A stretch of 64,000 nt of DNA from Bacteroidota bacterium (GTDB taxonomy: Bacteria > Bacteroidota > Bacteroidia > Chitinophagales > Chitinophagaceae): the NCBI GenBank assembly GCA_023428755.1, contig JAEYWX010000006.1, positions 1-64,000 on the forward strand, given 5' to 3'. Positions 18,339-27,170 of the stretch are shown here, in pieces (positions within the stretch are counted from its first letter, which is position 1; every line of letters starts with the position of its first letter). The notes under the pieces were generated by a model, which saw only the letters and a program-made list of their open reading frames with translations, was not told the DNA's origin and made no database searches. The translations under genes and the position numbers were made by a program.

Positions 18339-19802
18339 TTATGGATGGTTGGATGTTTGATTGGTTTGTTTGTATTGCAGAAATTCATCTACCTGTTCAG
18401 GATTGATCTTTTTTGCGACAATGCGTTTCTGTTCGTCCAGCAAATATATAGTGGGCGTTTGAAATACATCGTAGGCCTGTTTAAAACCGGGCACCTGTTT
18501 TGTTTGCTCATCCAGCCGCATTTGTGCTGTTTGATACAGGTGTACCCAATCTTTCAGCTGCTGTTGACGGATATAATCAACCCACTTTGTTTTTGCTTCT
18601 TTTGATTTTGTTTCATCCGTTGCAGAAACATCCGACAACACACCAACGATCTTTACACCTTGTTTCTTCCAACGTAAACGGTAAAGACTGTCTACTTTTG
18701 GTACTTGCTCCCTGCAATGGCCACAATCCGGGTCCCAAAACACAATTAACGTGAAAGGAGATTTGATGGAATATAAATTCACTTTACGATCAAGTGTATC
18801 CAGCAAATTCAATTCGGCAGCGGGTTCGCCAATAATATTTCCGTATAAACTGTAAGCCCGGTTAAACACAAGGTCACGGTCTTTTTTCTCTAACCAATCT
18901 ACCTGATTTGTGATATAATATTTTTCAAATAGATGCAGAAATACAACATCCAGTCCCATGTATTTCGGATTCATATACTCGTTTGTAAAACGATTGATGA
19001 AATACCGGAACATGGTTTTATTGGTTCTGCTGTATAAAATAAATTTATCGAGTTCCAGTTTGATACTGTCCGGGTGGCGGATCACGGCTGTTTCCATGTA
19101 ACGGTTGAGCCGTTGTTCAAACATAGGCGTACGCAGCAACCGTTCATCAGCAAAGGAAACGGCTGGCCAGAATTGTTGCTTGTATTGATAAAAGGCATTG
19201 ATACTGTCTTGCCTCGTTTTTGTTTTAGGAGCATTGTACACAGGCTCTTTCAACAAACGAAACAACAAGGCCAGATAGCTTTCCGGTTGAGAAACCACAA
19301 AACTGTCACGCCATTGCTGGGCTAAGCTGTTGGCTTCGTTCATTTTTGCTTGAACCGAAACACTGTCTTGTTTGGTTTTAGCAGCAGCCAGACTGTTTTG
19401 CAGTTGCTGGAAATTGCGGTAGTAATAAGCGGAAGCTGTTTTATACGCAATCAGGTATTCATTTTCTTTGGACCCTGTTAACGACGCAATTGTAAAATTG
19501 GAAGTATCGATCTTGATGCTGAACTCCTGTTCCTTATCGATCAGGATATCAAAAAAAGTTTTTTTCTCCGGATCAACGATCAGGTATAAACCGCCGGTGA
19601 GTTTTTCAGCACCGCTGAATACGGCTTCTCCGTTTGGCTGAAGAATCGCTGAATCCTGCACATATTTTTGATTACCGAAATAATAACCGAGATAGAGATA
19701 GCCTTTCTCAACTGGTTTGTATTGAACTGTAATACGAAAACCCTGTGCGTTGGCAGCAGCACAGAAGAGAAGAACGATCAGAAATAAGCTTGTTTTCTTC
19801 AT
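18339..19802 (-). CDS. TlpA-like thioredoxin-fold protein with N-terminal DUF4369-like domain
   Basis: 487 residues with a signal peptide ending in A-N-A-Q. Residues ~22-110 resemble the beta-rich DUF4369 domain of Bacteroidota envelope thioredoxins; ~110-330 are helical (DUF5106-like). The C-terminal ~150 residues have a thioredoxin fold with redox motif C-G-H-C in F-W-D-P-D-C-G-H-C-R-E-Q-V-P and a later cis-Pro region (Q-T-P-T-I-Y-L-L-D). It is likely a periplasmic thiol-disulfide oxidoreductase. Its partner gene encodes the SurA-like isomerase, so both may help envelope proteins fold. Confidence 0.9.
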   Translation of the reverse strand: MKKTSLFLIVLLFCAAANAQGFRITVQYKPVEKGYLYLGYYFGNQKYVQDSAILQPNGEAVFSGAEKLTGGLYLIVDPEKKTFFDILIDKEQEFSIKIDTSNFTIASLTGSKENEYLIAYKTASAYYYRNFQQLQNSLAAAKTKQDSVSVQAKMNEANSLAQQWRDSFVVSQPESYLALLFRLLKEPVYNAPKTKTRQDSINAFYQYKQQFWPAVSFADERLLRTPMFEQRLNRYMETAVIRHPDSIKLELDKFILYSRTNKTMFRYFINRFTNEYMNPKYMGLDVVFLHLFEKYYITNQVDWLEKKDRDLVFNRAYSLYGNIIGEPAAELNLLDTLDRKVNLYSIKSPFTLIVFWDPDCGHCREQVPKVDSLYRLRWKKQGVKIVGVLSDVSATDETKSKEAKTKWVDYIRQQQLKDWVHLYQTAQMRLDEQTKQVPGFKQAYDVFQTPTIYLLDEQKRIVAKKINPEQVDEFLQYKQTNQTSNHP

Positions 19803-19852
19803 AGTGGAACAGGGGTAAAGTTAATTCAAAAGCTTTCTGTTGCTGTTAATGA

Positions 19853-19880
19853 TTTGCAAAGTGCATGATTGTTACCTTTG
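19853..19880 (+). promoter_or_regulatory. Candidate promoter of rlmD
   Basis: TTTG (19853-19856), a 16-base spacer, then TACCTTTG (19873-19880). Only 4 bases separate the box from the GTG at 19885, so the mRNA is probably leaderless or nearly so. This also rules out the upstream in-frame ATG at 19840 as the start. Confidence 0.65.
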
Positions 19881-19884
19881 CGCC

Positions 19885-21357
19885 GTGAGAAAAAAACAGA
19901 AAGTCAGAATACTGGAGCAGGTAAAGGTGGAAGATTATGCTGCCGAAGGAAAATCCATTGCACGGGTTGATGGCAAAGTGATTTTTATTGAAGGTGCTGT
20001 ACCTGGCGATATCATTAATGTGCAGCTCGGAAAAAGTAAAAAAGACTGGGCCGAAGGGAAAGCCGTTCATTTTCACGAATACTCCGCCGACCGCACACAG
20101 CCGTTCTGCGATCATTTTGGATTATGTGGCGGATGCAAGTGGCAAATGCTGCCGTACGAAAAGCAGCTGGAATACAAACAACGGGAAGTAGAGCAAAACC
20201 TGCGGCGTATTGGTCGAATTGAACTACCAGAGCTGCTGCCGATTGTGGGCGCCAAACAAACCAAATATTATCGCAACAAGCTGGAGTATACCTTCAGTAA
20301 TAAACGTTATTTAACCCGTGAAGAATTATTGAAACGGGATGAAGTACGATTGAAAGCACAGGAAGCAAACGCAGGAACAGATGAAAATGCAACGCCGGCG
20401 CCCGAACCGGCAGATGTGGCGCTGGGCTTTCACGTTCCCCGCATATTTGATAAAGTAATTGATATTGAAACCTGTTACTTACAGCAGGAGCCCAACAATG
20501 CCATTCGCAATTTTGTACGTGAGTTTGCAAAAAAGCACAACTTTTCGTTCTACGATATCCGTGCACACGAAGGCTGGTTGCGTACCATGATCTTTCGAAT
20601 GACCACAACCGGTGAAGTAATGGTGAACATCACCTTTGGATATGATGATGTGGCCAACCGTGAACTTTTGTTCAACGCAATGTTGAGTGAATTTCCGGAA
20701 ATCACCACGCTGCTGTACACCATCAACCCCAAATGGAACGATAGTATCTATGATCTGCAACCTCAAACTTATTTTGGCAGTGGCTTTGTAACGGAGAAGC
20801 TGGAAGAATTTGTATTCAAGATCGGTCCCAAATCATTTTTTCAAACCAATACCAAGCAGGGCGAGGAATTGTACAGAATCACCAGGGAGTTTGCAAAGCT
20901 CACCGGCAACGAAACCTTGTACGATCTCTACTGTGGCACCGGCAGCATCGGTATCTTTTGCAGCAAAGGAGCAAAAAAAATTATTGGGGTAGAAGCCGTG
21001 GCTGATGCTATTGAAGATGCAAAAATCAATGCAGCGGCAAACGGCTTAACCAACACCTCGTTTTATGCAGGCGATGTAATTGATATTTGCAACGATGAGT
21101 TTTTTGCAGCACACGGAAGACCCGATGTAATTATCACCGATCCGCCACGTGCAGGTATGCACGAAAAGCTGGTGCGAAAACTGCTGGAAATAGAAGCTCC
21201 ACGTATTGTATATGTAAGTTGCAACCCGGCCACACAGGCAAGAGATCTGCAATTGCTCAACGAAAAATATGTGGTGGAGCAGTTGCAGCCGGTAGATATG
21301 TTTCCACATACGCATCATATTGAAAATGTGGCAGCGTTGGTGTTGCGTCATTCATAA
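19885..21357 (+). CDS. rlmD: 23S rRNA (uracil-5-)-methyltransferase RlmD/RumA
   Basis: 490 residues from GTG 19885 (an ATG at 19840 lies upstream of the promoter box and is rejected). An N-terminal TRAM domain (~1-60) precedes an iron-sulfur cluster site (C-D-H-F-G-L-C-G-G-C-K-W plus a later E-T-C-Y). The SAM-binding core has D-L-Y-C-G-T-G-S-I-G and I-T-D-P-P-R-A-G, and the catalytic Cys lies in Y-V-S-C-N-P-A-T-Q-A-R-D-L. The family methylates C5 of U1939 (or U747) of 23S rRNA using SAM. An insertion around residues 150-165, rich in Glu, Ala and Pro, is unusual. Which uridine it modifies cannot be told from sequence alone. Confidence 0.93.
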   Translation: MRKKQKVRILEQVKVEDYAAEGKSIARVDGKVIFIEGAVPGDIINVQLGKSKKDWAEGKAVHFHEYSADRTQPFCDHFGLCGGCKWQMLPYEKQLEYKQREVEQNLRRIGRIELPELLPIVGAKQTKYYRNKLEYTFSNKRYLTREELLKRDEVRLKAQEANAGTDENATPAPEPADVALGFHVPRIFDKVIDIETCYLQQEPNNAIRNFVREFAKKHNFSFYDIRAHEGWLRTMIFRMTTTGEVMVNITFGYDDVANRELLFNAMLSEFPEITTLLYTINPKWNDSIYDLQPQTYFGSGFVTEKLEEFVFKIGPKSFFQTNTKQGEELYRITREFAKLTGNETLYDLYCGTGSIGIFCSKGAKKIIGVEAVADAIEDAKINAAANGLTNTSFYAGDVIDICNDEFFAAHGRPDVIITDPPRAGMHEKLVRKLLEIEAPRIVYVSCNPATQARDLQLLNEKYVVEQLQPVDMFPHTHHIENVAALVLRHS

Positions 21358-21451
21358 TCGAGGTTTGATTTAACGTTTCCGTCAAAATGTTTTCAGGTGG
21401 TTTTCGTGATCTATTCCGAAATTCGCAGTTAACCTCTCAAATAAGTTTATA

Positions 21452-22291
21452 GTGAGTTATCAGCAAATACGTCCGGGTGGTTTTAATGTGTTACCTCCTG
21501 TTATAAAAAATCTAATCATCATTAATGGCCTTGTGTTACTGGCGCAATATACCAGTGGTGCATGGGGCAGCGAGCAGGCGATCATTGATTTGTTTGCGTT
21601 GCACAATGTACAGTCTGATTTGTTTAAACCACATCAGTTGGTAACGCACATGTTTATGCATGGCGATTTTTTTCACTTCTTCTTCAACATGTTTGCATTG
21701 TGGATGTTTGGCAACATGCTTGAAAACTTCTGGGGCTCTAAACGATTTCTAACATTTTATGTATTGTGTGGATTGGGTGCTGCGGCCATTCATCTCGGCT
21801 GGTTATCGTACGAAATGCAGCCGATGATGAATGATGTGGCAGCTTTTCAACTGTCACCTTCACCCCGAAAATTCATTGCATTTTTCCAGGAGCATGGTGT
21901 GGGCAGAGGAATGGATGTGGAACAACTCAATACGCTGGCCAATCGCTGGTCGACCGATTTGAGCAATCCTGCTTATATCAACGATAGTATTGTGTATATA
22001 AAAGAAGGATCACAGGCAGTGCTGAGCCGGCCCACCGTTGGTGCTTCCGGCGCCGTGTTCGGTTGCCTTGCTGCTTTTGGGTACCTGTTTCCCAATACGC
22101 TTATCTACATTTATTTTTTCTTCCCCATAAAAGCAAAATGGTTTGTGATTTTGTACGCAGCTGCCGAACTTTGGATGGGTATCCGCAACAGTGGCGGCAG
22201 TGTAGCACACTTTGCACACCTTGGCGGGGCATTGATCGGATTTTTATTAGTATGGTATTGGAACAAACGGAACCGAAAGACGTTTTATTAA
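21452..22291 (+). CDS. Rhomboid family intramembrane serine protease
   Basis: 279 residues, GTG start. Six or more membrane segments. The catalytic Ser is in G-A-S-G-A-V-F-G, the His in H-F-A-H-L-G-G-A-L-I-G-F, and an early H-M-F-M-H-G-D-F-F-H loop is typical of the family. A ~70-residue insertion between early helices (~110-180) is longer than in classic GlpG. It cleaves membrane proteins within the lipid bilayer; substrates unknown. First gene of a unit with a second rhomboid (14 bases downstream) and an EEP-family gene. Confidence 0.93.
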   Translation: MSYQQIRPGGFNVLPPVIKNLIIINGLVLLAQYTSGAWGSEQAIIDLFALHNVQSDLFKPHQLVTHMFMHGDFFHFFFNMFALWMFGNMLENFWGSKRFLTFYVLCGLGAAAIHLGWLSYEMQPMMNDVAAFQLSPSPRKFIAFFQEHGVGRGMDVEQLNTLANRWSTDLSNPAYINDSIVYIKEGSQAVLSRPTVGASGAVFGCLAAFGYLFPNTLIYIYFFFPIKAKWFVILYAAAELWMGIRNSGGSVAHFAHLGGALIGFLLVWYWNKRNRKTFY

Positions 22292-22305
22292 TAAATGGTT
22301 GATCT

Positions 22306-23235
22306 ATGAGTTATATGCAGGCAGAACGGAAACGGAGAGTTCTCTTTGGACAAGATGGGGATGCTGTAATGCGGCTCATCTTCATCAATGTGATGGTATT
22401 TGTTATTCTCAAATTTATTGAGATCGTTTACCAGCTTACGCCGGGTTTTAATGTGGCCATGTACAAAACACAAATTCTGGATTGGGTTGGCTTGCCGGCA
22501 AACCTTTCAACTTTTATTACAAGGCCATGGGTATTGCTTACACATATGATTGCCCAATACAGTTTATGGCAGTTGCTGGGCAATATGCTTTTCCTCTGGG
22601 CCTTTGGTTTTTTACTGCAGGATCTGGTAGGTAATAAACACATTGTTCCGTTGTATGTTTATGGCGGATTGGCGGGCGCTGTATTGTTCATTGCCAGTGC
22701 AAATCTGCTGCCCCGTTTTGCTTCAGAAATTAACTCGTTCAGTTATCTTGGTGCAAGTGCCTGTGTAATGGCTATTGCAATTGCAGCTACTGTTACTGCT
22801 CCTGATTATCGTGTGTTTCCTATGATCAACGGAGGTATTCCGTTGTGGATCATTACGCTCATTTATGTGATCATTGATTTTGCAGGATTGGCGAGTTCTG
22901 CCTTTCCACATCACCTGGCGCATTTGGGAGGGGCGGCTATTGGCTATGTGTACATAAAACAGGTGCAGGCGGGCAAACTTCCCGGCGATTGGATGCACCG
23001 GTTGTACAATTGGTTTGTTGGTTTGTTTGAACCGAAACAAGAGCCAAAGCAAAAACCATTTAAGAAAGAAGTATTTTACAACACCAAGGGAAAAGATCCG
23101 TATGTGCGGAAACCCACCGTTACTCAACAACGTGTAGATGATATCCTCGATAAGATCAGCCAGCACGGGTATCAGTCACTCACGCAGGAAGAAAAAGACA
23201 TCTTGAAAAAAGCGGCTGACAACGAAACTTCGTAA
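22306..23235 (+). CDS. Second rhomboid family protease with C-terminal extension
   Basis: 309 residues. Membrane segments fill ~15-230, with the active-site Ser in Y-L-G-A-S-A-C-V-M-A (GASA in place of the usual GASG) and the His in H-L-A-H-L-G-G-A-A-I-G-Y. A basic, Lys- and Pro-rich cytoplasmic tail (~232-309) ends in a short helical module (R-V-D-D-I-L-D-K-I-S) found after rhomboids in this phylum. The Ser and His are kept, so it is probably active. The tandem arrangement suggests a duplication followed by specialisation. Confidence 0.9.
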   Translation: MSYMQAERKRRVLFGQDGDAVMRLIFINVMVFVILKFIEIVYQLTPGFNVAMYKTQILDWVGLPANLSTFITRPWVLLTHMIAQYSLWQLLGNMLFLWAFGFLLQDLVGNKHIVPLYVYGGLAGAVLFIASANLLPRFASEINSFSYLGASACVMAIAIAATVTAPDYRVFPMINGGIPLWIITLIYVIIDFAGLASSAFPHHLAHLGGAAIGYVYIKQVQAGKLPGDWMHRLYNWFVGLFEPKQEPKQKPFKKEVFYNTKGKDPYVRKPTVTQQRVDDILDKISQHGYQSLTQEEKDILKKAADNETS

Positions 23236-23240
23236 TCATT

Positions 23241-24380
23241 ATGGCGGGATTTGTGCGCAGGTTTACCAAGCAGTTCATCATCATCTGCAATGTAATTGTA
23301 AGCGTTTGTATACTGCTGTTGTATGCGCTGCCCTATCTCTCACCAGCTACTTCCTGGATCGTAAATCTGTTTGCGTTACTCTTTCCTTTTCTGCTCATCC
23401 TCCAGCTTGGCTTCCTGGTTTTTTGGTTGATGGTAAAACGCAAGCTGGCATTTATTCCGGTTGTTACACTTGTACTGAGCTGGAACCTGATCGGTTCTTT
23501 TTTTGGTTTTCATCCATCCGAAAAAGCAACACAACCAACCACTGAAACGGTTCGTGTAGTTACATGGAATGCACACCTGTTTAATTTTTTTGAGAACGGA
23601 GGTTTGCTTGATCCTGCCATGTTGCAGGAAGCCAAATCGTTCAAGGCGGATGTCCTCGCTGTACAGGAGTTTGTGTTTTCGCTCGACAGTGCATCGCCCA
23701 TTACACTTGAAAAAGTAAAGCAGAAACTGGGCTACCGGTATGCTGTAACTGCTAACGACAGGGCCTTTGGTGTACATACCAACATCCGTCAAAAAAATGA
23801 ACGCTATCATCCGTTTTGCGTTGCCATCTTTTCCAACTATCCCATCATTCGCTGGGAAAAAGTACAAAGCATCAAGGAGTACAATCATACATTTTTATGG
23901 GCCGATGTGCTGGTGAAAGGCGATACCATCCGCTTCTTCAATATTCATTTGCAAAGCATGCATTTTGCAAAGAACGATTATGCATTTATCGAAAACATCG
24001 ATCAGCAGGATATGGATGATGTGCAAACAGCCGGCCGCAACATTATTCGTAAAATGAAAACGGCCAACCTGCTCCGTTCTACCCAGGCAAGAGATATCAA
24101 AGATGAGATCAGGAAAAGTCCCTACCCGGTTATTGTTTGTGGCGATATGAATGATGTGCCCAACTCCAATGCATACCAGATCATCAGCAAAGATTTATAC
24201 GATGCGTTTACGGAGAAAGGATGGGGCATTGGCCGCACATTCAAATTTCTTTCTCCTACGTTGCGCATTGATTATATACTGCACAGCAAATCGCTGCAAG
24301 TGGGCCGTGTGCAGGTATTGCGTTCGCCCCGCAGTGACCACAGCCCTGTGCTTGCCGATTTTATTTTGAAGAAAAATTAA
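23241..24380 (+). CDS. Endonuclease/exonuclease/phosphatase family protein, membrane-anchored
   Basis: 379 residues. Two or three N-terminal membrane segments (~10-95) come before an EEP catalytic domain: V-V-T-W-N-A-H, V-L-A-V-Q-E-F (metal-binding Glu), V-C-G-D-M-N-D-V-P-N-S-N, R-I-D-Y-I-L and R-S-D-H-S-P-V. The set of metal and catalytic residues appears complete. It may hydrolyse nucleic acid, phospholipid or another phosphodiester; substrate unknown. It starts 5 bases after the second rhomboid gene, so the three genes form an operon. Confidence 0.9.
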   Translation: MAGFVRRFTKQFIIICNVIVSVCILLLYALPYLSPATSWIVNLFALLFPFLLILQLGFLVFWLMVKRKLAFIPVVTLVLSWNLIGSFFGFHPSEKATQPTTETVRVVTWNAHLFNFFENGGLLDPAMLQEAKSFKADVLAVQEFVFSLDSASPITLEKVKQKLGYRYAVTANDRAFGVHTNIRQKNERYHPFCVAIFSNYPIIRWEKVQSIKEYNHTFLWADVLVKGDTIRFFNIHLQSMHFAKNDYAFIENIDQQDMDDVQTAGRNIIRKMKTANLLRSTQARDIKDEIRKSPYPVIVCGDMNDVPNSNAYQIISKDLYDAFTEKGWGIGRTFKFLSPTLRIDYILHSKSLQVGRVQVLRSPRSDHSPVLADFILKKN

Positions 24381-24393
24381 CCGGTGGAAGCCC

Positions 24394-24401
24394 TATCTTT
24401 G
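24394..24401 (+). promoter_or_regulatory. Candidate -7 box for the cysS leader transcript
   Basis: TATCTTTG fits TAnnTTTG and lies 5 bases before the ATG of the poly-Cys leader ORF, as at the rlmD and asd leaders. The -33 element is weak (TTTG at 24365-24368, spacer 25). Confidence 0.5.
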
Positions 24402-24405
24402 TTGC

Positions 24406-24490
24406 AATGAAGAATTTTGTACACACCTGTTGTTGTTTTTGTTGTTGCTGATCCCGGCAACCTGTCCCTCTATAACAACAATTCTTCATT
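24406..24490 (+). promoter_or_regulatory. Candidate attenuator/leader structure of cysS
   Basis: The start of the leader ORF (24406-24416) is perfectly complementary over 11 bases to 24480-24490. The Cys-codon block (TTGTTGTT at 24430-24437 or 24439-24446) can pair instead with AACAACAA at 24474-24481, which overlaps the same downstream segment by two bases. A further GTTGC/GCAAC hairpin links the last Cys codons (24444-24448) to 24457-24461. A ribosome stalled at the Cys codons would block both long-range pairings and leave the region before the cysS ATG (24509) open. No classical terminator hairpin is seen, so translational control is more likely than transcription attenuation (inference). 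Confidence 0.6.
24407..24451 (+). CDS. Poly-cysteine leader peptide of cysS
   Basis: A 14-codon ORF, MKNFVHTCCCFCCC, ending in TGA; six of its last seven codons encode Cys (TGT five times, TGC once). It lies 57 bases upstream of cysteinyl-tRNA synthetase, the enzyme that charges tRNA-Cys. Its ATG is 5 bases after the candidate promoter box. By analogy with amino-acid leader peptides, ribosome stalling at the Cys codons when Cys-tRNA is scarce would change the structure of the mRNA and raise cysS expression. The chance of six Cys codons in a 14-codon ORF at this exact place is very small. Known mycobacterial poly-Cys leaders are a parallel; a described case in Bacteroidota is not known to me. 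Confidence 0.8.
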   Translation: MKNFVHTCCCFCCC

Positions 24491-24508
24491 CCAATCATTC
24501 AGTTTTTT

Positions 24509-26002
24509 ATGTCGCAGTTAAAAGTTTATAACTCCCTCACACGCCAGAAAGAAGTTTTTGAATCCATTACACCCGGTCATGTGGGTATGTATGTATGCGG
24601 TCCCACCGTAAGTGGTGAAAGTCATTTGGGGCATGCCCGTCCGTATATCACATTCGATGTATTGTACCGCTATCTCACGCATCTCGGTTACAAAGTGCGT
24701 TACGTCCGTAACATTACCGATGCAGGGCATTTTGAAGAAGAAGGAAGAGAAGCAGAAGATAAAATTTCGAAAAAAGCGGTATTGGAAAAACTGGAACCGA
24801 TGGAACTGGTGCAGAAATACACCAACCTGTTTCATTGGGCGATGGAGCAATTCAATACCATACAACCTTCTATTGAGCCAACCGCCACCGGGCATATTGT
24901 AGAGCAGATCGGGATGATTGAGCAGATCATTGAAGCAGGCTATGCGTATGTGGTGAATGGGTCTGTTTATTTTGATGTAAAGAAATATGCAGCCAGTCAT
25001 GATTATGGAAAACTCAGTGGTCGTGTAATTGATGATCTGTTAGAAACAACAAGAGAGCTCGAAGGGCAGGAAGAGAAGAAAGACCGTGCTGATTTTGCAC
25101 TATGGAAAAATGCAGCACCGGAACATATCATGCGTTGGAAAAGTCCGTGGGGAATTGGTTTTCCCGGCTGGCACATCGAGTGCTCGGCCATGGCTACAAA
25201 ATATTTAGGCGCACAGTTCGATATACATGGTGGCGGTATGGACTTACAGTTTCCGCATCACGAAAGTGAAATTGCACAAAGCACCATCTGCAATCATACA
25301 GCACCGGTTCGTTACTGGATGCACAATAACATGATCACCATCAACGGTAAGAAGATGGGAAAGAGTTACAACAATGTGATCAAGTTAACGGAGTTGTTCA
25401 GTGGCGATCATCCGATCCTGGAGAAAGCCTATCATCCAATGACGGTTCGTTTCTTTATTCTGCAAACACAATACAGAAGTACCCTCGATTTTGGGAACGA
25501 AGCATTGCAGGCAGCAGAAAAGGGATTGAAGCGATTGATGGAAGCACATGAATGGTTAGCTAAGTACGAAATTGGAAGTACGACGTACGAAGCAAAAGAC
25601 AAATCGCTTGATGAAAAAGTATCACAACTGGTAGCCGAGTTCGATGAATTTATGAACGATGATTTAAACACGGCGAAAGTATTGGCCAGCATGTTTGAAT
25701 TGGTACCGATCATCAACGGGTTAAAAGACAAGCATATTGCAGCCGATGCATTGAGCAGTACTACCATTGCATTGATGCAGCAACAGATGAAACTGTATAT
25801 CGAAAACATCCTCGGCTTGCGCAACGTAACAGGCGAAGACAACAATAAGCTGAAGGAAGTGATGCAGATCTTAATTGAGCTTCGCAAAGATGCAAAAGCA
25901 AAAAAAGATTTTGTTACCAGCGATAAGATACGGAATCAATTGGCCGAACTTGGTATTCAGCTGAAAGATGAAAAAGATGGCGGCATGAGTTTTACCATGT
26001 GA
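24509..26002 (+). CDS. cysS: Cysteine--tRNA ligase
   Basis: 497 residues, normal for the family. It charges tRNA-Cys with cysteine in the cytoplasm. Zinc-binding Cys30 lies in Y-V-C-G-P-T-V, the HIGH-type motif is H-L-G-H-A, further zinc ligands are in W-H-I-E-C-S-A-M and F-P-H-H-E, and the KMSKS loop is K-K-M-G-K-S. The C-terminal DALR-type helical domain follows. Residues ~352-362 (Y-E-I-G-S-T-T-Y-E) are encoded by a degenerate copy of the AAGTACGA-type repeat also found at 49399 and 55107. Expression is probably controlled by the poly-Cys leader upstream. Own terminator at 26033. Confidence 0.97.
   Translation: MSQLKVYNSLTRQKEVFESITPGHVGMYVCGPTVSGESHLGHARPYITFDVLYRYLTHLGYKVRYVRNITDAGHFEEEGREAEDKISKKAVLEKLEPMELVQKYTNLFHWAMEQFNTIQPSIEPTATGHIVEQIGMIEQIIEAGYAYVVNGSVYFDVKKYAASHDYGKLSGRVIDDLLETTRELEGQEEKKDRADFALWKNAAPEHIMRWKSPWGIGFPGWHIECSAMATKYLGAQFDIHGGGMDLQFPHHESEIAQSTICNHTAPVRYWMHNNMITINGKKMGKSYNNVIKLTELFSGDHPILEKAYHPMTVRFFILQTQYRSTLDFGNEALQAAEKGLKRLMEAHEWLAKYEIGSTTYEAKDKSLDEKVSQLVAEFDEFMNDDLNTAKVLASMFELVPIINGLKDKHIAADALSSTTIALMQQQMKLYIENILGLRNVTGEDNNKLKEVMQILIELRKDAKAKKDFVTSDKIRNQLAELGIQLKDEKDGGMSFTM
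25562..25592 (+). repeat. Repeat family A (AAGTACGA type), copy inside cysS
   Basis: AAGTACGA and GTACGACGTACGA units lie within a variable linker of CysRS. Related copies at 49399-49430 (intergenic) and 55107-55128 (inside paaE). Confidence 0.5.
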
Positions 26003-26032
26003 TGCGATATTTTTTTCGGTACAAATATTTTC

Positions 26033-26055
26033 AGAGGGGCAATAGCCCCTCTTTT
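26033..26055 (+). terminator. Intrinsic terminator of cysS
   Basis: AGAGGGGC/GCCCCTCT stem, 4-base loop, then a short T run. Confidence 0.85.
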
Positions 26056-26153
26056 CATTCCGTCTAATGGTAGACTCACTCCGTTCATTCAACAGTTCAT
26101 CCGGCTAAGCTGCCCGTTTTGCTTTTTTGTTGTTCTCTTTCAAAATCAAAATC

Positions 26154-27113
26154 ATGAAAAAGAACTATTTCGTACGCAATGGGATGATGGCCCTCGCTGC
26201 AATTACATTGATTGGCAGCGCAAGCAGTTGTAAAAAGAAAAATGATCCGGCTCCAAACACACTGGTGGAAGTAGCTACCTCAGCCGGACTTACTTCGTTA
26301 GTGGCAACAGTTGAAGCAGCGGGTTTAACCAACACATTAAGAGGTGCTGGTCCGTTTACCGTTTTTGCTCCAACAAATGCTGCGTTTACTGCAGCAGCTA
26401 TTCCGGCTAACACACCGGCAGCTACTTTGCAAAGTGTATTGCTCTATCATGTGTTTGATGGTAAAGTGCTGGCAGCAGGTGTTCCAACAACCTTAACAGC
26501 AATTGCATCTAAGAACGCAACCTTCGATAGCTTGTATGTGAAGCGTGTAGGAAACGATGTGTTTGTAAACGGTCAGCGTGTAACTACAGCCAATGCAGAA
26601 GCTTCTAACGGTGTGGCACACGTGATCGGTCGTGTATTGATACCCGCTGGCGGACAAAACATCGTGCAGATTGCTGTAGCAGCAGCACCGGCTCTTGATT
26701 CATTGGTTCGTGCAGTAACACTTGCAAGTGCAGGAACTGCAGCAGGTAGTGCTGATAACATTGCTGAAGTTTTATCAACCATTAATGGTGCTACGGTGTT
26801 TGCTCCAACCAACCAGGCGTTTACAGATCTTTTGGCACAGTTGGGAGTAACCAGTTTATCACAAGTACCGGTGGCAACACTGCGTCAAGTGTTACGTCAT
26901 CACGTGGTGGCAGGCGCCCGTGTATTCTCAAATGATGTAGCTGCAGGTAATGTGGGAATGGCAAATGGTACCAACGCAACAATTGCTATTTCAGGCGGCA
27001 ACGCTACCATCAAAGGAAGTGGTGCAACCAGCGCAACGGCTACTATTGTTGCAACAGATATTATGGCAAGAAATGGGGTGGTACACCTTATCAACAAGGT
27101 AATTCTTCCTTAA
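26154..27113 (+). CDS. Fasciclin (FAS1) domain lipoprotein
   Basis: 319 residues from ATG 26154, which gives a lipoprotein signal with Cys in A-S-S-C-K-K-K (an in-frame TTG at 26127 is less likely). Two FAS1 domains follow, ~40-165 and ~170-319, each with the typical G-x-x-T-V-F-A-P-T-N-x-A-F and a Y/H-H-V motif with V-V-H-L-I-N-K-V at the end. FAS1 domains mediate adhesion or protein-protein contacts on the cell surface. The protein is very rich in Ala and Thr. Single gene followed by a terminator. Confidence 0.93.
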   Translation: MKKNYFVRNGMMALAAITLIGSASSCKKKNDPAPNTLVEVATSAGLTSLVATVEAAGLTNTLRGAGPFTVFAPTNAAFTAAAIPANTPAATLQSVLLYHVFDGKVLAAGVPTTLTAIASKNATFDSLYVKRVGNDVFVNGQRVTTANAEASNGVAHVIGRVLIPAGGQNIVQIAVAAAPALDSLVRAVTLASAGTAAGSADNIAEVLSTINGATVFAPTNQAFTDLLAQLGVTSLSQVPVATLRQVLRHHVVAGARVFSNDVAAGNVGMANGTNATIAISGGNATIKGSGATSATATIVATDIMARNGVVHLINKVILP

Positions 27114-27133
27114 AATCACTTTATTCATTTACG

Positions 27134-27161
27134 CCGGCCCAAACCTTTGGGCCGGTTTTTT
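27134..27161 (+). terminator. Intrinsic terminator of the fasciclin gene
   Basis: CCGGCCCAAA/TTTGGGCCGG stem with a tiny loop and a six-T tail. It ends 9 bases before the start of the next gene. Confidence 0.92.
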
Positions 27162-27170
27162 GTTTGTACT

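Noticed and set aside
24451..24508. Intrinsic terminator in the cysS leader
   Set aside because: A T run (24502-24507) exists directly before the ATG, but no strong stem ends next to it; the 11-bp pairing stops 11 bases earlier.
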